The notes below the pieces were generated by a model. That model was not told where the DNA came from, did no database searches, and saw only the letters and a program-made list of their open reading frames with translations. Below, piece by piece: positions 17,370-28,505 of a stretch of 64,000 bases of DNA. Each line of letters opens with the position of its first letter. Position 1 is the first letter of the stretch. The translations under genes were made by a program, and so were the position numbers. This DNA comes from Acinetobacter silvestris (GTDB lineage: Bacteria > Pseudomonadota > Gammaproteobacteria > Pseudomonadales > Moraxellaceae), in assembly GCF_002135235.1 (NCBI RefSeq), contig NZ_NEGB01000001.1, positions 434,001 to 498,000 on the forward strand. The letters run 5' to 3'.

Positions 17370-17996
17370 TTATTTAGAATACAATTCTACAATCAAGCTT
17401 TCGTTGATTTCAGCAGGTAAATCTGAACGATCTGGTGCAGCTTTGAACGTACCTTCTAATTTAGAATGGTCAATTTCCATCCAAGAAGGCGTTCCACGTT
17501 GAGTAGCTAATTCAATTGCGTTTTTAATACGTAATTGTTGTTTAGCACCTTCGTGAACTGCAATCACATCACCAGCTTTAACTTGAATTGACGCAATGTT
17601 AACACGACGACCATTCAAAGTAATACTGCGATGAGATACAAGCTGACGAGCTTCTGCACGTGTAGAACCAAAACCCATGCGATAAACAACGTTATCTAGG
17701 CGGCTTTCAAGCAATTTCAACAAGTTTTCACCTGTTGCGCCTTTAACACGAGCAGCTTCTTTATAGTAATTACTAAATTGACGCTCTAACACACCGTACA
17801 TACGACGTACTTTTTGTTTTTCACGTAATTGTAGTGAGTACTCAGATTGTTTGCTACCACGAGCTCCACCGTGTTGGCCAGGAGCTTTAGCATGTTTTTT
17901 AGTCTTAACGTCAAACGGTTTAACGCCTGATTTAAGTTGCAGGTCTGTCCCTTCGCGGCGAGAGAGTTTGCATTTTGGACCAATATAACGAGCCAT
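17370..17996 (-). CDS. rpsD: 30S ribosomal protein S4
   Basis: 208-aa primary 16S rRNA-binding protein with the S4 RNA-binding domain (about residues 98-160, containing [10 protein letters not shown]). In E. coli S4 represses the alpha operon by binding the rpsM leader; a hairpin leader candidate is present here upstream of rpsM (18771-18877). No N-terminal CxxC zinc motif, as in the zinc-free form. Confidence 0.98.
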   Translation of the reverse strand: MARYIGPKCKLSRREGTDLQLKSGVKPFDVKTKKHAKAPGQHGGARGSKQSEYSLQLREKQKVRRMYGVLERQFSNYYKEAARVKGATGENLLKLLESRLDNVVYRMGFGSTRAEARQLVSHRSITLNGRRVNIASIQVKAGDVIAVHEGAKQQLRIKNAIELATQRGTPSWMEIDHSKLEGTFKAAPDRSDLPAEINESLIVELYSK

Positions 17997-18008
17997 GAAT
18001 GATTCTCC

Positions 18009-18395
18009 TTAGACGCGACGTTTTTTAGGTGGACGACAACCGTTGTGCGGGATAGGCGTCACATCGGTAATGCTGTTAATTTTATAACCCACTGCACCTA
18101 AAGCACGAACCGCAGATTCACGACCAGGACCAGGACCTTTTACAAGGACGTCCAAGTTTTTCAAACCGTAGTCTAAAGCAGCTTTACCAGCAACTTCAGC
18201 AGCTACCTGAGCAGCAAACGGAGTTGATTTACGTGATCCACGGAAGCCTTGTCCACCAGAGGTAGCCCAAGCCAGTGCATTACCTTGACGATCGGTAATA
18301 GTCACAATGGTGTTATTAAAAGAAGCGTGAATGTGTGCAACACCTTCAGAGACGGTACGAGTGACCTTCTTGCGTGCGCGAGTATCTTTAGCCAT
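18009..18395 (-). CDS. rpsK: 30S ribosomal protein S11
   Basis: 128-aa platform protein of the small subunit. It ends [11 protein letters not shown], the usual S11 tail, and contains the conserved [13 protein letters not shown] stretch. Located between rpsM and rpsD with short gaps. Confidence 0.98.
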   Translation of the reverse strand: MAKDTRARKKVTRTVSEGVAHIHASFNNTIVTITDRQGNALAWATSGGQGFRGSRKSTPFAAQVAAEVAGKAALDYGLKNLDVLVKGPGPGRESAVRALGAVGYKINSITDVTPIPHNGCRPPKKRRV

Positions 18396-18414
18396 CTTTT
18401 AGCTTCCAGAAATC

Positions 18415-18771
18415 TTATTTCTTAATAGGTTTGCGCGGACCTTTACGGGTACGAGCGTTAGTTTTGGTGCGTTGTCCACGGACAGGCAAGCTGCGACGAT
18501 GACGAAGACCGCGGTAGCAGCCTAAATCCATTAAACGTTTAATGTTCATGGAAATTTCGCGACGTAAATCACCTTCGGTCGGAACCTTAGCAATTTCTGT
18601 ACGAATCGCATCAAGCTGAGCATCATCTAATTCACGGATCTTAGTAGTAGTAGCAATACCAACAGCAGCTAAGATGTTCTTAGCAGTATGGCGGCCAATA
18701 CCAAAGATATACGTAAGAGAGATAACAGCATGCTTGTTATCCGGAATGTTTACACCGGCAATACGAGCCAT
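18415..18771 (-). CDS. rpsM: 30S ribosomal protein S13
   Basis: 118-aa head protein of the small subunit that contacts the P-site tRNA. N-terminus [20 protein letters not shown] and C-terminus [15 protein letters not shown] are typical. First gene of the alpha segment; a 106-bp gap with a hairpin and a possible promoter separates it from rpmJ. Confidence 0.98.
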   Translation of the reverse strand: MARIAGVNIPDNKHAVISLTYIFGIGRHTAKNILAAVGIATTTKIRELDDAQLDAIRTEIAKVPTEGDLRREISMNIKRLMDLGCYRGLRHRRSLPVRGQRTKTNARTRKGPRKPIKK

Positions 18772-18805
18772 TCATTTTCTCCAAAAAGGCAGCAAAGATA
18801 ATCAA

Positions 18806-18862
18806 CCGCCCCGCAAAAATCTTGAGGGGCGGATAATAACCTAATTTGCCTACTGAAATCAA
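18806..18862 (-). promoter_or_regulatory. Alpha-operon leader: possible promoter and GC-rich hairpin
   Basis: In the rpmJ-rpsM gap, minus strand: TTGATT (18857-18862), 18 bp, TATTAT (18833-18838), immediately followed by a 7-bp hairpin CCGCCCC-N13-GGGGCGG (18806-18832). If the promoter is used, the transcript would start inside the hairpin, so the full stem would form only in read-through mRNA. E. coli S4 controls this junction through a structured leader; whether this hairpin is equivalent is inference. Confidence 0.5.
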
Positions 18863-18877
18863 CAGGTCTAAATTAAA

Positions 18878-18994
18878 TTAACCTTGACGCTGTTTATGAC
18901 GAGGTTCTGCGCTGCAAATTACGCGAATAACCCCATTACGACGGATAACTTTACAGCTACCACAAATTTTCTTTACAGAAGCTTGAACTTTCAT
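18878..18994 (-). CDS. rpmJ: 50S ribosomal protein L36
   Basis: 38-aa protein [20 protein letters not shown]... with zinc ligands C11, C14, C27 and H33, so it is the zinc-binding (C+) form. Placed 20 nt after secY, its usual position. Read by hand from the minus strand. Confidence 0.97.
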
Positions 18995-19014
18995 AATGAA
19001 ACCTCTAAGTGCGC

Positions 19015-20373
19015 TTATCCCTTAGGATGAGCAGTCGTTTTTCTCATTAACGTTTGATCATCATACTGGTGAGAAGTAAGATGGGCTTGTAGCTGAGCCA
19101 TAAAGTCCATCACAACGACAACCACAATTAGCAAAGAGGTACCACCCAAATGGAATGGAATACCAAAAGAACTCTGCAAAATCATTGGCATTAAGCAAAT
19201 GATTGTAATGTAGATTGCACCAATAAACGTCAAACGATTAAGAATATGATCTAAGTAACGAGCAGTTTGCTCACCTGGGCGAATACCAGGTACATAAGCT
19301 CCGCTGCGTTTCAAGTTTTCTGCTACTTCTTTCGGACTAAATACTAGTGCCGTATAAAAATAACAGAAAAAGATAATTAACGCACCGAAGAGCACCAAAT
19401 ACAAAGGTTGTCCAGGCGATAACACTAATGCCAAATCTTGTAGCGAACGCTTCACGATTCCTGCATTTGGATCAGCACTACCTAACCATTGACCTAAACT
19501 AGCAGGGAACAACAATAACGAACTTGCGAAAATTGCTGGAATTACCCCTGCCATATTAATTTTCAATGGCAAATGTGTTTGCTGTGCAGTAAATACGCGA
19601 CGCCCTTGCTGCTTTTGAGCATAGTTTACAGGTATACGACGTTGAGCTTTCTCAATAAAAATAATAGCCGCAAGAACCGCCAAAGAGAGTAAACCAAAAA
19701 CAGCTAAACCGATTAAGCTTGACTGACCATTTTCAACTGAAGAAAATGATTGGATCACTAAGTTTGGAAGCCCTGCCACAATCCCTGCAAAAATGATCAT
19801 AGAGATACCATTACCAACACCACGTTCGGTAATTTGTTCCCCTAACCACATTAAGAACATGGTACCTGCAACTAACGAAGTTAGCGCTGGAATATAAAAT
19901 GCAAGACCTGAAGTCAAAGTAATTCCTTGACTAATCAGCCCTGCACACATTCCGATACCTTGCACCAATGCAAGTAATAGTGTGCCATAACGCGTATATT
20001 GATTAATCTTACGCTTACCCTGCTCGCCCTCTTTCTTTAATGCTTCCAGCGAAGGAACAACAGTCGACATCAGCTGCACAATAATTGATGCAGAAATGTA
20101 CGGCATAATTCCTAACGCCAGAATAGACATTCGCTCCAATGCCCCGCCCGAGAACATATTAAACAAACCTAAAAAAGTACCTTCATTAGCTTTGAAAAAA
20201 TGTGCTAGAGCGACATTATCGATACCTGGTAGAGGAATATGCGTTCCTAGTCGAAAGACCACTAATGCGCCAACTAAGAACATTAATCGACGAATGATTT
20301 CACGGTATTTCACATGAAATGGTTGGCCTTTCATCATGTTAACATGACCTGTAGAACTAGGAGACATAGTCAC
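19015..20373 (-). CDS. secY: Protein translocase subunit SecY
   Basis: 452-aa channel-forming subunit of the SecYEG translocon with ten predicted transmembrane segments. Conserved plug/TM2 region, [15 protein letters not shown] (about residues 85-100) and the late cytoplasmic loop ([17 protein letters not shown]) are present. Encoded between rplO and rpmJ in standard spc order, with 6 nt between rplO and secY. Confidence 0.98.
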
Positions 20374-20379
20374 TCGCGA

Positions 20380-20820
20380 TTACTCCTCGACTTTACCGCC
20401 AGCAGCTTCAACAGCAGCTTTAGCGCCTTTAGTCAATGCAACACCTTGGATAGTGAATGCACGAGTGATTTCACCAGAAAGAACGATACGAGCACGAATC
20501 ATATCTTTACGTACTACGTTCGCAGCTTTTAAAGTTTCAAGAGAAACGATATCACCTTCAACTTTAGTCAGTTCAGACAAACGTACTTCAGCAGTTTTCA
20601 AAGCCAATTGGCTAGTGAAACCGAATTTAGGCAAACGACGATATAACGCAGTTTGACCGCCTTCGAAACCTGGACGTGTACCACCACTTTTACGTGAGTT
20701 TTGACCTTTGACACCACGGCCACCGGTCTTACCAACGCCAGAACCGATACCACGGCCTAAACGACGGCTGTCACGTTTTGCACCTTCAGCAGGTGCAAGC
20801 TCATTTAAACGCAGAGTCAT
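20380..20820 (-). CDS. rplO: 50S ribosomal protein L15
   Basis: 146-aa large-subunit assembly protein. The glycine/arginine-rich N-terminal part ([18 protein letters not shown]) is the L15 hallmark. Starts 3 nt after the rpmD stop. Confidence 0.98.
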   Translation of the reverse strand: MTLRLNELAPAEGAKRDSRRLGRGIGSGVGKTGGRGVKGQNSRKSGGTRPGFEGGQTALYRRLPKFGFTSQLALKTAEVRLSELTKVEGDIVSLETLKAANVVRKDMIRARIVLSGEITRAFTIQGVALTKGAKAAVEAAGGKVEE

Positions 20821-20823
20821 GGC

Positions 20824-21000
20824 TTATTCCTCTACACTAACCATATAGTAAACTTTGTTGACCATACCACGATTAGAAGGTGTATCTAGAACTTCTACAG
20901 TATGACCAATACGACGCAGACCTAAACCTTGTAGGCAAAGTTTGTGATTTTTCAAACGATGCGAAGCAGATTTAGTCTGGGTAACTTTAATCGTTTTCAT
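20824..21000 (-). CDS. rpmD: 50S ribosomal protein L30
   Basis: 58-aa protein, [20 protein letters not shown]..., ending [12 protein letters not shown]. Length and the [20 protein letters not shown] core are typical for L30. Between rpsE and rplO with gaps of 6 and 3 nt. Confidence 0.97.
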   Translation of the reverse strand: MKTIKVTQTKSASHRLKNHKLCLQGLGLRRIGHTVEVLDTPSNRGMVNKVYYMVSVEE

Positions 21001-21006
21001 GATTGA

Positions 21007-21504
21007 TTACCCTTGAATTTGTGCTACTGAAAGACCACGTTTCGCAGCGACTTTCTCAGGAGAAGTCATATCACGCAAACCTTTAAAAGTTGCGTTAACT
21101 ACGTTAGCAGCATTAGTAGAACCGTAACATTTAGCAAGTACGTTATGTACACCAGCAGCCTCTAGAACAGCGCGCATAGCGCCACCAGCAATTACGCCAG
21201 TACCTTCAGAAGCAGGTTGCATATACACACGGCTTGCACCATGACGAGCATTCACAGGGTGTTGCAGAGTAGTACCTGCAAGATCAACTGTAATCATGTT
21301 GCGACGAGCAGCTTCAAGTGCTTTAGAAATAGCAGCTGGAACTTCACGTGCTTTACCACGACCAAAACCTACACGACCATTACCATCACCAACCACAGTC
21401 AATGCTGTGAAAGAGAAGATACGACCACCCTTAACAACTTTGGCTACACGATCAACGGCAACCAGTTTCTCAACGAAACCTTCGTTTTGTTCAACTTTAG
21501 CCAT
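21007..21504 (-). CDS. rpsE: 30S ribosomal protein S5
   Basis: 165-aa small-subunit protein involved in translational accuracy. It has the N-terminal dsRBD-like S5 domain ([20 protein letters not shown]) and the C-terminal domain with [16 protein letters not shown]. Two nt from rplR. Confidence 0.98.
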   Translation of the reverse strand: MAKVEQNEGFVEKLVAVDRVAKVVKGGRIFSFTALTVVGDGNGRVGFGRGKAREVPAAISKALEAARRNMITVDLAGTTLQHPVNARHGASRVYMQPASEGTGVIAGGAMRAVLEAAGVHNVLAKCYGSTNAANVVNATFKGLRDMTSPEKVAAKRGLSVAQIQG

Positions 21505-21506
21505 GA

Positions 21507-21857
21507 TTAGAACTCCAAGCCGTTTTCACGAGCAGCATCAGCCAAGGCTTTGATACGACCATGATATTTGAAACCAGAACGGTCAAATGCAACTTTAGTA
21601 ACACCAGCTGCTTTCGCACGCTCTGCGACTAATGCACCAACTTTAGTTGCTGCATCAACGTTACCTGTAGTACCACTACGCAAAGATGCATCTAAAGTAG
21701 AAGCTTGCGCTAATACTTTGCCACCATCGGCTGAAATAACTTGCGCATAGATGTGACGCGGCGTGCGGTTTACACACAAACGAGTCGCACCCAATGCACG
21801 GATGTGCAAGCGTGTGCTTTTCGCACGACGCAAACGGGTTTGTTTCTTTTCGTTCAT
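21507..21857 (-). CDS. rplR: 50S ribosomal protein L18
   Basis: 116-aa 5S rRNA-binding protein. It starts [20 protein letters not shown] and ends [18 protein letters not shown], both typical. Confidence 0.98.
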   Translation of the reverse strand: MNEKKQTRLRRAKSTRLHIRALGATRLCVNRTPRHIYAQVISADGGKVLAQASTLDASLRSGTTGNVDAATKVGALVAERAKAAGVTKVAFDRSGFKYHGRIKALADAARENGLEF

Positions 21858-21871
21858 AAGAACCTCGCGCC

Positions 21872-22405
21872 TTATTTCTTCTTAGCTTCTTTACGAAGAA
21901 CAACTTCATCCGAATAACGAACACCTTTACCTTTATAAGGCTCAGGTTTACGATATGAACGGATATCTGCAGCTACTTGACCCAACACATGTTTGCTTGC
22001 TGATTTCAAAATGATTTCAGTAGCAGTTGGAGTTTCAGCAGTTACGCCTTCAGGAAGTTTGTATTCGATTGGGTGTGAAAAACCAAGGTTAAGGTTGACA
22101 GTATCACCTTTAACCGCAGCTTTATAACCGACACCAATAAGTTGTAACTTACGTTCGAAACCTTCGCTAACACCTTTTACAAGGTTATTTAAAACAGCGC
22201 GAGCAGTACCAGCTTGCATCCAAGCGTCTTTCGACTCTTTAACTGGAGCAAGTTGAAGTGTACCTTCTTCCTGTTTAAGCTCGACCAGCGCATGCAGGTT
22301 GAAAGACAATGTACCTTTGCTGCCTTTCACTTCGACCTGCCGGCCGTTCTGAGTAACTGTTACACCATTAGGTACAGTTACTGGGGCTTTAGCCACACGA
22401 GACAT
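21872..22405 (-). CDS. rplF: 50S ribosomal protein L6
   Basis: 177-aa protein near the factor-binding centre, with two tandem L6 folds. The C-terminal signature [20 protein letters not shown] is present. Confidence 0.98.
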   Translation of the reverse strand: MSRVAKAPVTVPNGVTVTQNGRQVEVKGSKGTLSFNLHALVELKQEEGTLQLAPVKESKDAWMQAGTARAVLNNLVKGVSEGFERKLQLIGVGYKAAVKGDTVNLNLGFSHPIEYKLPEGVTAETPTATEIILKSASKHVLGQVAADIRSYRKPEPYKGKGVRYSDEVVLRKEAKKK

Positions 22406-22418
22406 GAGGAATCACCTA

Positions 22419-22814
22419 TTAAGAAACAAAAGCAATAACTTCACCACCGATGCCTGCAGCACGTGCAGCGCGATCAGTCATGATGCCTTTGCTTGTAGAA
22501 ACAATTGCAACACCTAAACCTTGCTTAACGCTCGGTAGCTTATCTTTACCGCGATACTGACGTAGACCTGGACGGCTTACGCGTTTCACAGTTTCAATAA
22601 CTGGTTTGCCTTCAAAATATTTTAAAGTAATCGTTAATGTAGGTTTGCCTTCATTAGCAGCCACTTCTACACTAGAGATATAACCTTCTTGTTGAAGTAC
22701 GTTTGCAATTGCAACTTTCAACTTAGAATTCGGCATAGAAACTGTTTGTTTTTTAGCCGTTTGTGCGTTACGAACACGTGTTAGCATGTCGGCAACGGTA
22801 TCTTGCATACTCAT
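22419..22814 (-). CDS. rpsH: 30S ribosomal protein S8
   Basis: 131-aa 16S rRNA-binding protein; in E. coli it autoregulates the spc operon by binding the rplE region. N-terminus [18 protein letters not shown] and C-terminal [20 protein letters not shown] are typical. Confidence 0.98.
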   Translation of the reverse strand: MSMQDTVADMLTRVRNAQTAKKQTVSMPNSKLKVAIANVLQQEGYISSVEVAANEGKPTLTITLKYFEGKPVIETVKRVSRPGLRQYRGKDKLPSVKQGLGVAIVSTSKGIMTDRAARAAGIGGEVIAFVS

Positions 22815-22826
22815 TATAGTCGCTCC

Positions 22827-23132
22827 TTACCAGCTTGCCTTAACAACGCCAGGTACATCACCTTGCATTACTGTTTCACGTAATTTGTTACGGCTTAGAC
22901 CGAACTTACGGAAATAACCGTGAGGACGACCAGTTAAACCACAACGGTTACGAAGACGTACCGGTGATGCATTACGCGGCAATGCTTGAAACTTCATCAT
23001 CGCTTCAAAACGCTCTTCTTCGCTAGCATTTACATTTGCAATCGTTGCTTTTAATTCAGCACGTTTTGCAGCAAATTTAGCAACAGTAGCTTCGCGTTTT
23101 AACTCGCGATTAATCATACTTTTCTTAGCCAT
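22827..23132 (-). CDS. rpsN: 30S ribosomal protein S14
   Basis: 101-aa zinc-free long form of S14. C-terminal [20 protein letters not shown] is diagnostic; the CxxC zinc motifs of the short form are absent. Confidence 0.98.
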   Translation of the reverse strand: MAKKSMINRELKREATVAKFAAKRAELKATIANVNASEEERFEAMMKFQALPRNASPVRLRNRCGLTGRPHGYFRKFGLSRNKLRETVMQGDVPGVVKASW

Positions 23133-23141
23133 ATCGACCTC

Positions 23142-23678
23142 TTATTTGAACGGGAAGCCGAATGCACGCATAAGCGCACGGCCTTCGTCATCGGTGCGAG
23201 CAGTCGTAGTAATGGTAATATCCATACCACGAATACGATCAATCTTATCGAAATCGATTTCAGGGAACATGATTTGTTCCTTTAAACCCATCGAATAGTT
23301 ACCACGACCATCAAATGATTTCGATGAGAAACCACGGAAGTCACGGATACGAGGGATTGCGATCGCGATCAAACGGTCTAAGAATTCGTACATTTGGTCG
23401 CCACGTAAAGTAACTTTACAACCAATTGGCCAACCATCACGGATTTTAAAACCAGCGATTGATTTGCGCGCAAGTGTAAGTACTGGTTTTTGACCAGCAA
23501 TTGCTTGCATGTCCGATAATGCGCCGTCTAATAATTTCTTATCAGCAGAAGCCGCACCAACACCCATATTAATGGTGATTTTAGTAATGCGTGGAATTTG
23601 CATTACATTCTCAAGAGCTAAAGTTTCTTTCAACTGAGCTTTGAGTTCTTCGTTATAACGTGTTCTAAGTCTGGCCAT
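23142..23678 (-). CDS. rplE: 50S ribosomal protein L5
   Basis: 178-aa 5S rRNA-binding protein of the central protuberance, ending [13 protein letters not shown]. Contains [20 protein letters not shown], the family signature. Confidence 0.98.
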   Translation of the reverse strand: MARLRTRYNEELKAQLKETLALENVMQIPRITKITINMGVGAASADKKLLDGALSDMQAIAGQKPVLTLARKSIAGFKIRDGWPIGCKVTLRGDQMYEFLDRLIAIAIPRIRDFRGFSSKSFDGRGNYSMGLKEQIMFPEIDFDKIDRIRGMDITITTTARTDDEGRALMRAFGFPFK

Positions 23679-23693
23679 CGCCGTTTCAACCTA

Positions 23694-24011
23694 TTACTTC
23701 GCTACCGCCACTGATTCACCATTTGACTTAAGAACGCGAGTTTTCACGCCTTCAATCACTTGGTAACCAACACGGTCAGCCTTTTGGGTTGTAGCATTAA
23801 AAATCGCCACATTCGAGATATGAAGCGAAGCTTCCTGAGTAACAATACCGCCTTCAGCGCCAGTTACTTTATTCGGCTTTTGATGCTTCTTCACTAAATT
23901 AAGGCCTTCAACCTTAACTCGGTCATTAGAAACCGACAGAACAGTACCCTGTTTGCCTTTTTCTTTACCTGCGATCACAATTACTTGATCGCCTTTTCTA
24001 ATCTTAGCCAT
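23694..24011 (-). CDS. rplX: 50S ribosomal protein L24
   Basis: 105-aa assembly-initiator protein with a KOW motif near the N-terminus ([20 protein letters not shown]). Confidence 0.98.
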   Translation of the reverse strand: MAKIRKGDQVIVIAGKEKGKQGTVLSVSNDRVKVEGLNLVKKHQKPNKVTGAEGGIVTQEASLHISNVAIFNATTQKADRVGYQVIEGVKTRVLKSNGESVAVAK

Positions 24012-24022
24012 GATTGCCTCTA

Positions 24023-24391
24023 TTATAGAACTTCAGGAGCCAATGAAATGATTTTCATGAACTGTTCAGTACGAAGTTCACGAGTCACTGGTCCAAAAAT
24101 ACGAGTTGCAATCGGCGCTTTGTTCGTGTTCAAAATAACTGCAGCATTATCATCGAAACGGATCACTGAACCGTCCGGACGACGAATACCGAATTTAGTG
24201 CGAACTACAACTGCATTCATCACGTCACCTTTTTTAACACGGCCACGTGGGATTGCTTCTTTTACAGTAACTTTAATAATATCGCCAACAGAAGCATAAC
24301 GACGGTGCGATCCACCAAGTACTTTAATACATTGTACGCGGCGAGCACCACTGTTGTCTGCTACGTCGAGCATACTTTCGGTTTGAATCAT
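24023..24391 (-). CDS. rplN: 50S ribosomal protein L14
   Basis: 122-aa protein at the subunit interface. N-terminus [20 protein letters not shown] and C-terminus [10 protein letters not shown] are canonical. First gene of the spc segment, preceded by a possible internal promoter. Confidence 0.98.
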   Translation of the reverse strand: MIQTESMLDVADNSGARRVQCIKVLGGSHRRYASVGDIIKVTVKEAIPRGRVKKGDVMNAVVVRTKFGIRRPDGSVIRFDDNAAVILNTNKAPIATRIFGPVTRELRTEQFMKIISLAPEVL

Positions 24392-24440
24392 TGCCCTACT
24401 CCAAAACCGAGCAACACCGGTCGCAATTTCAAGGGCTCAA

Positions 24441-24469
24441 AGAGTACTCGAAATTGACCGATGATGCAA
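24441..24469 (-). promoter_or_regulatory. Possible spc promoter between rpsQ and rplN
   Basis: In the 91-bp gap, TTGCAT (24464-24469) and TACTCT (24441-24446) are 17 bp apart on the minus strand. This is the place of the E. coli spc promoter. Both boxes deviate from consensus by two bases. Confidence 0.55.
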
Positions 24470-24482
24470 CAAGAACGTCTAA

Positions 24483-24740
24483 TTACTCAGCAGCTGCTTC
24501 AATAACTTCAACCAAAGTCCATGCTTTAGTTTTAGAAATTGGGCGGCTTTCTTTAATGGTTACAACATCGCCAGTTTTAGCGGTGTTATTCTCATCATGA
24601 GCGTGTAATTTTGTTGAACGGCGGATTGATTTGCCATACAACGGGTGTTGAACGCGGCGTTCAATAAGAACAACAATAGACTTGTCCATTTTGTCACTTA
24701 CGACTTTGCCAGTTAACGTGCGAACTGTTTGCTCACTCAT
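24483..24740 (-). CDS. rpsQ: 30S ribosomal protein S17
   Basis: 85-aa OB-fold protein binding 16S rRNA; contains [20 protein letters not shown]. Its start overlaps the rpmC stop by 4 nt, indicating coupled translation. Last gene of the S10 segment. Confidence 0.98.
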   Translation of the reverse strand: MSEQTVRTLTGKVVSDKMDKSIVVLIERRVQHPLYGKSIRRSTKLHAHDENNTAKTGDVVTIKESRPISKTKAWTLVEVIEAAAE

Positions 24741-24934
24741 TGTCCGTTCCCCTGTTTTTCGGTAAGGAGGGTCTTAATACGAGCAATAGTCTTACGAGTA
24801 AGTGCAACTTCGTGCGATTTACCCAATTGACCAGTTGATTTTGCCATACGAAGACGGAATTGGTTTAACTGTTGCTCATCAAGCAAAGTTGTCAACTCTT
24901 CTACCGATTTTTCACGTAGATCTTTAGTATTCAT
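24737..24934 (-). CDS. rpmC: 50S ribosomal protein L29
   Basis: 65-aa helical hairpin protein at the exit tunnel, [20 protein letters not shown].... One-base overlap with rplP (TAATG) and 4-nt overlap with rpsQ. Confidence 0.97.
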   Translation of the reverse strand: MNTKDLREKSVEELTTLLDEQQLNQFRLRMAKSTGQLGKSHEVALTRKTIARIKTLLTEKQGNGQ

Positions 24935-25347
24935 TACATTACCGTCCGAGTCACGATAGTGGTTTTAAACGGAAGTTTAGCAGCCGCTAGCGCAAACGCT
25001 TCACGTGCTAATTCTTCGCTCACACCTTCCATTTCGTACAGGATCTTACCTGGTTTGATTTCACAAACCCAATATTCCACAGAACCTTTACCTTTACCCA
25101 TACGCACTTCAAGAGGCTTTTGAGTAATTGGCTTGTCTGGGAATACACGGATAAAGATTTTACCACCACGTTTAACACGACGGCTAATAGTACGACGCGC
25201 AGCCTCAATTTGACGCGCAGTCATACGACCACGTTCAAGTGATTTAAGTGCGATGGTACCAAAAGATACTGTGCTACCGCGATGTGCTAGACCAGTGTTA
25301 CGGCCTTTCTGCATCTTACGGAATTTAGTACGTTTAGGTTGCAACAT
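24934..25347 (-). CDS. rplP: 50S ribosomal protein L16
   Basis: 137-aa protein that helps position tRNA in the A site. It begins [20 protein letters not shown], a perfect L16 start. Confidence 0.98.
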   Translation of the reverse strand: MLQPKRTKFRKMQKGRNTGLAHRGSTVSFGTIALKSLERGRMTARQIEAARRTISRRVKRGGKIFIRVFPDKPITQKPLEVRMGKGKGSVEYWVCEIKPGKILYEMEGVSEELAREAFALAAAKLPFKTTIVTRTVM

Positions 25348-25350
25348 GGA

Positions 25351-26103
25351 TTATTCTCCTTTTTCAGCAGAACGATCATTGCGACGACCACGACGCTCCT
25401 GACCTTCACCACGACCGCGACCGCGTTTAGCTGGACGTTCTTCAGCAGGAGCAGGGTTCATGACTTGTTTCATGCCACCTAAGATCTCACCACGGAATAC
25501 CCAAACTTTAACACCAATCGTACCGTAAGTTGTTTCAGCACGTACAGATGAGTAGTCGATGTCTGCACGAAGTGTATGCAAAGGTACACGACCTTCACGA
25601 TACCACTCAGTACGAGCAATCTCAGCACCACCTAAACGACCAGAAACTTCAACTTTGATACCTTTAGCACCAGAGCGCATCGAGTTTTGTACCGCACGCT
25701 TCATAGCACGACGGAACATTACACGTTTCTCTAATTGAGAAGCAATTGCTTCAGCAACTAAACGAGCGTCTAAATCTGGGCGATCGATTTCGCTGATACT
25801 TACTTGCGCTGGAATACCCATAATTTGAGTAAGTTCACGCTGTAATTTCTCAATATCTTCGCCTTTTTTACCGATTACGATACCTGGACGAGCAGTGCTA
25901 ATAGTTACTTTAGCAGCACCTGTAGGACGTTCGATAAGAATATTGCTGATCATCGCATTTTTAAGTTTTTTATTCAAAAACTCACGAACTTGAAGATCTT
26001 TAAGCAAATATTCAGCGTATTGTTTCGGACTCGCATACCAGTTAGCGTTATGACGTTTCACAACACCTAGGCGGATACCGATTGGATGAACCTTCTGACC
26101 CAT
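25351..26103 (-). CDS. rpsC: 30S ribosomal protein S3
   Basis: 250-aa protein of the mRNA entry channel. KH-type domain around [12 protein letters not shown], then the S3 C-terminal domain. The last ~30 residues form an Arg/Gly/Glu-rich tail, somewhat longer than in E. coli (233 aa). Confidence 0.98.
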   Translation of the reverse strand: MGQKVHPIGIRLGVVKRHNANWYASPKQYAEYLLKDLQVREFLNKKLKNAMISNILIERPTGAAKVTISTARPGIVIGKKGEDIEKLQRELTQIMGIPAQVSISEIDRPDLDARLVAEAIASQLEKRVMFRRAMKRAVQNSMRSGAKGIKVEVSGRLGGAEIARTEWYREGRVPLHTLRADIDYSSVRAETTYGTIGVKVWVFRGEILGGMKQVMNPAPAEERPAKRGRGRGEGQERRGRRNDRSAEKGE

Positions 26104-26104
26104 A

Positions 26105-26437
26105 TCAAACCCCTACCTTAACGGTGATGTGACAAGTACGCTTAGTAATACGATCTGCACGGCCTTTAGCACGTGGCATAATACGCTTAAGGCTAGTGCC
26201 TTCATCAACGTAAATCGTAGAAACTTTAAGGTCGTCTACATCTAAACTGTTATTATGTTCAGCGTTTGCAATAGCAGATTCCAAAGCTTTTTTCACTATC
26301 GCCGCAGCTTTTTTATTGCTGAAGTTTAAGATATTAAGCGCGTGAGCAATAGACTTGCCACGGATTAGATCTGCAACCAAACGTGCTTTTTGTGCCGAGA
26401 TAGCGGCACCGCGTAATTTAGCAGTAACTTCCATCAT
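26105..26437 (-). CDS. rplV: 50S ribosomal protein L22
   Basis: 110-aa exit-tunnel protein. [20 protein letters not shown] at the start; the beta-hairpin loop region ([17 protein letters not shown]) is intact. The second ATG (26434) has the better Shine-Dalgarno spacing, so the true length may be 109. Confidence 0.97.
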   Translation of the reverse strand: MMEVTAKLRGAAISAQKARLVADLIRGKSIAHALNILNFSNKKAAAIVKKALESAIANAEHNNSLDVDDLKVSTIYVDEGTSLKRIMPRAKGRADRITKRTCHITVKVGV

Positions 26438-26443
26438 AGCACC

Positions 26444-26719
26444 TTAACGTTTAGATTTCTTGTCAACACCGTGACCACGATAGGTACGAGTTGGCGCGAA
26501 TTCACCGAGTTTATGACCAACCATATGTTCAGATACAATTACCGGAACATGGTTACGACCATTATGGACAGAAATTGTTAAACCAACAAAATCCGGGAGG
26601 ATCATCGAACGACGCGACCAAGTTTTGATCGGCTTACGGTTATTAGCCGCGATAGCCGCTTCAACCTTAGCGAACAAGTGCGCATCGACGAATGGGCCTT
26701 TTTTCAGAGAACGAGGCAT
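26444..26719 (-). CDS. rpsS: 30S ribosomal protein S19
   Basis: 91-aa head protein. [19 protein letters not shown] and the C-terminal [15 protein letters not shown] are canonical. Confidence 0.98.
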   Translation of the reverse strand: MPRSLKKGPFVDAHLFAKVEAAIAANNRKPIKTWSRRSMILPDFVGLTISVHNGRNHVPVIVSEHMVGHKLGEFAPTRTYRGHGVDKKSKR

Positions 26720-26738
26720 TGTCAGATTCCTTTACTTG

Positions 26739-27563
26739 TTACTTAACGCGACGGTCGCGAATAATCATCTTAGTCGTACGCTTATTGGTACGTGTCTTGT
26801 ACCCTTTAGCTTTTTGACCCCATGGGCTTACAGGTTGAATACCTTTATTACGCCCTTCACCACCACCATGTGGATGGTCAACTGGGTTCATTGCCATACC
26901 ACGTACGGTAGGACGAATGCCACGCCAGCGAGATGCACCTGCTTTACCAAGTGAACGAAGGTTGCTTTCTTGGTTAGAAACTTCACCAAGAACTGCACGG
27001 CATTCAACGTGAATTTTACGCATTTCGCCAGAACGTAGACGAACAATAGCGTAAGAACCGTCACGACCCAACAACTGAACCGAAGTACCAGCTGAACGAG
27101 CTAACTGCGCGCCTTTACCGATTTTAAGTTCGATGTTGTGAAGAGTAGAACCAATAGGCATGTTACGAAGTGGTAAGCAGTTACCTGGACGAATTGGAGC
27201 ATCGTTACCAGATTGTACTTTATCACCAGCACGCAAGCCTTTAGCTGCAATGATATAACGACGCTCACCATCAGCATACAAAACTAAAGCAATGTGTGCA
27301 GTACGGTTAGGATCGTATTCAATACGCTCTACAGTGGCTGGAATGCCATCTTTATTACGCTTGAAGTCAATAAGACGGTAGTTTTGTTTATGACCACCAC
27401 CAACATGACGAGTTGTAATGTGACCGTTATTGTTACGACCACCAGTACGTTTTTTAGCTTCAACCAACGGAGAGTACGGTGCGCCTTTGTGAAGATGGTC
27501 GTGAACGACTTTCTCTACAAAGCGACGTCCTGGAGACGTTGGCTTACATTTTTGAATAGGCAT
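26739..27563 (-). CDS. rplB: 50S ribosomal protein L2
   Basis: 274-aa protein needed for subunit association and peptidyl-transferase centre structure. The conserved [16 protein letters not shown] motif with its essential histidine is near residues 226-241. Confidence 0.98.
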   Translation of the reverse strand: MPIQKCKPTSPGRRFVEKVVHDHLHKGAPYSPLVEAKKRTGGRNNNGHITTRHVGGGHKQNYRLIDFKRNKDGIPATVERIEYDPNRTAHIALVLYADGERRYIIAAKGLRAGDKVQSGNDAPIRPGNCLPLRNMPIGSTLHNIELKIGKGAQLARSAGTSVQLLGRDGSYAIVRLRSGEMRKIHVECRAVLGEVSNQESNLRSLGKAGASRWRGIRPTVRGMAMNPVDHPHGGGEGRNKGIQPVSPWGQKAKGYKTRTNKRTTKMIIRDRRVK

Positions 27564-27574
27564 AAATTTCGTCC

Positions 27575-27895
27575 TTATTCCGCTGCGCTTTCAGCGGTAT
27601 CGCCCAAGTCAGCCATTTCAACATCTTGGCCAGCTTTCAGGGTGACGTATGCTTTTTTAACATCAGAACGACGTCCTAATGTTTTACCAAAGCGTTTAGT
27701 CTTACCTTTAGTGATCGTTGTGTTAACTTTAACAACTTCCACACCAAAGAGTTGCTCAACTGCTTTTTTGATTTCAAGTTTGTTTGCATCAAGTGCAACT
27801 TTAAAAACTTGAACACCAGCAGCCTCACCTAAAGCTTGAGCTTTTTCTGAAAATACAGGCCCTTTTAGGATTTGATAGATACGTTCGTTGTTCAT
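27575..27895 (-). CDS. rplW: 50S ribosomal protein L23
   Basis: 106-aa exit-site protein that docks trigger factor and SRP. Start [20 protein letters not shown]. Overlaps the rplD stop by 4 nt. Confidence 0.97.
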   Translation of the reverse strand: MNNERIYQILKGPVFSEKAQALGEAAGVQVFKVALDANKLEIKKAVEQLFGVEVVKVNTTITKGKTKRFGKTLGRRSDVKKAYVTLKAGQDVEMADLGDTAESAAE

Positions 27896-28494
27896 CCGAG
27901 TTCTACCTCAATTTTCTTAGCAGCAGCAACTGACATAACAACTTTATCGAACGCAATCAAACCTACTGGATCAATTGCAGCAGCATCAACCACATTTACA
28001 TGCGGAAGGTTGCGAGCAGCAAGATACAGATTTTCATCTACAGCTTCTGTAACGATTAATGCGCGAGTAGCGTTCAAGTCGTTAAGCTTAGCAAGCAATT
28101 CTTTAGTTTTTGGCGCTGTAACAGCAAAATCTTCAACTAAAATAAGGCGATCTTGGCGAACAAGTTCAGCTAAGATACATTGCATTGCACCGCGGTACAT
28201 TTTACGGTTAACTTTTTGAGACCAATCTTGTGGACGAGCAGCAAAAGTCTTACCACCACCAACCCAGATTGGGCTACGAATAGAGCCAGCACGTGCACGG
28301 CCAGTACCTTTTTGACGGAATGGTTTACGACCACCGCCAGATACATCACCACGTGATTTTTGAGCTTTAGAACCTTGACGACCACCAGCTAAATAAGCTG
28401 TAACAACTTGGTGTACAAGAGCTTCATTAAACTCACGCCCGAAAGCAACTTCAGACAATTCAACAGCAGAGCCGGAAACAGTATTTAAATTCAC
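27892..28494 (-). CDS. rplD: 50S ribosomal protein L4
   Basis: 200-aa exit-tunnel protein. The extended loop with [19 protein letters not shown] (about residues 40-58) is intact. In E. coli L4 also represses the S10 operon via its leader, so the leader described at 29517-29684 is a possible target here. Confidence 0.98.
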   Translation of the reverse strand: MNLNTVSGSAVELSEVAFGREFNEALVHQVVTAYLAGGRQGSKAQKSRGDVSGGGRKPFRQKGTGRARAGSIRSPIWVGGGKTFAARPQDWSQKVNRKMYRGAMQCILAELVRQDRLILVEDFAVTAPKTKELLAKLNDLNATRALIVTEAVDENLYLAARNLPHVNVVDAAAIDPVGLIAFDKVVMSVAAAKKIEVELG

Positions 28495-28505
28495 GTTATT
28501 TCCCC

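Noticed and set aside
27294-27812. 172-codon plus-strand open frame in the ribosomal block
   Set aside because: Antisense shadow of rplB and rplW, which are certain.
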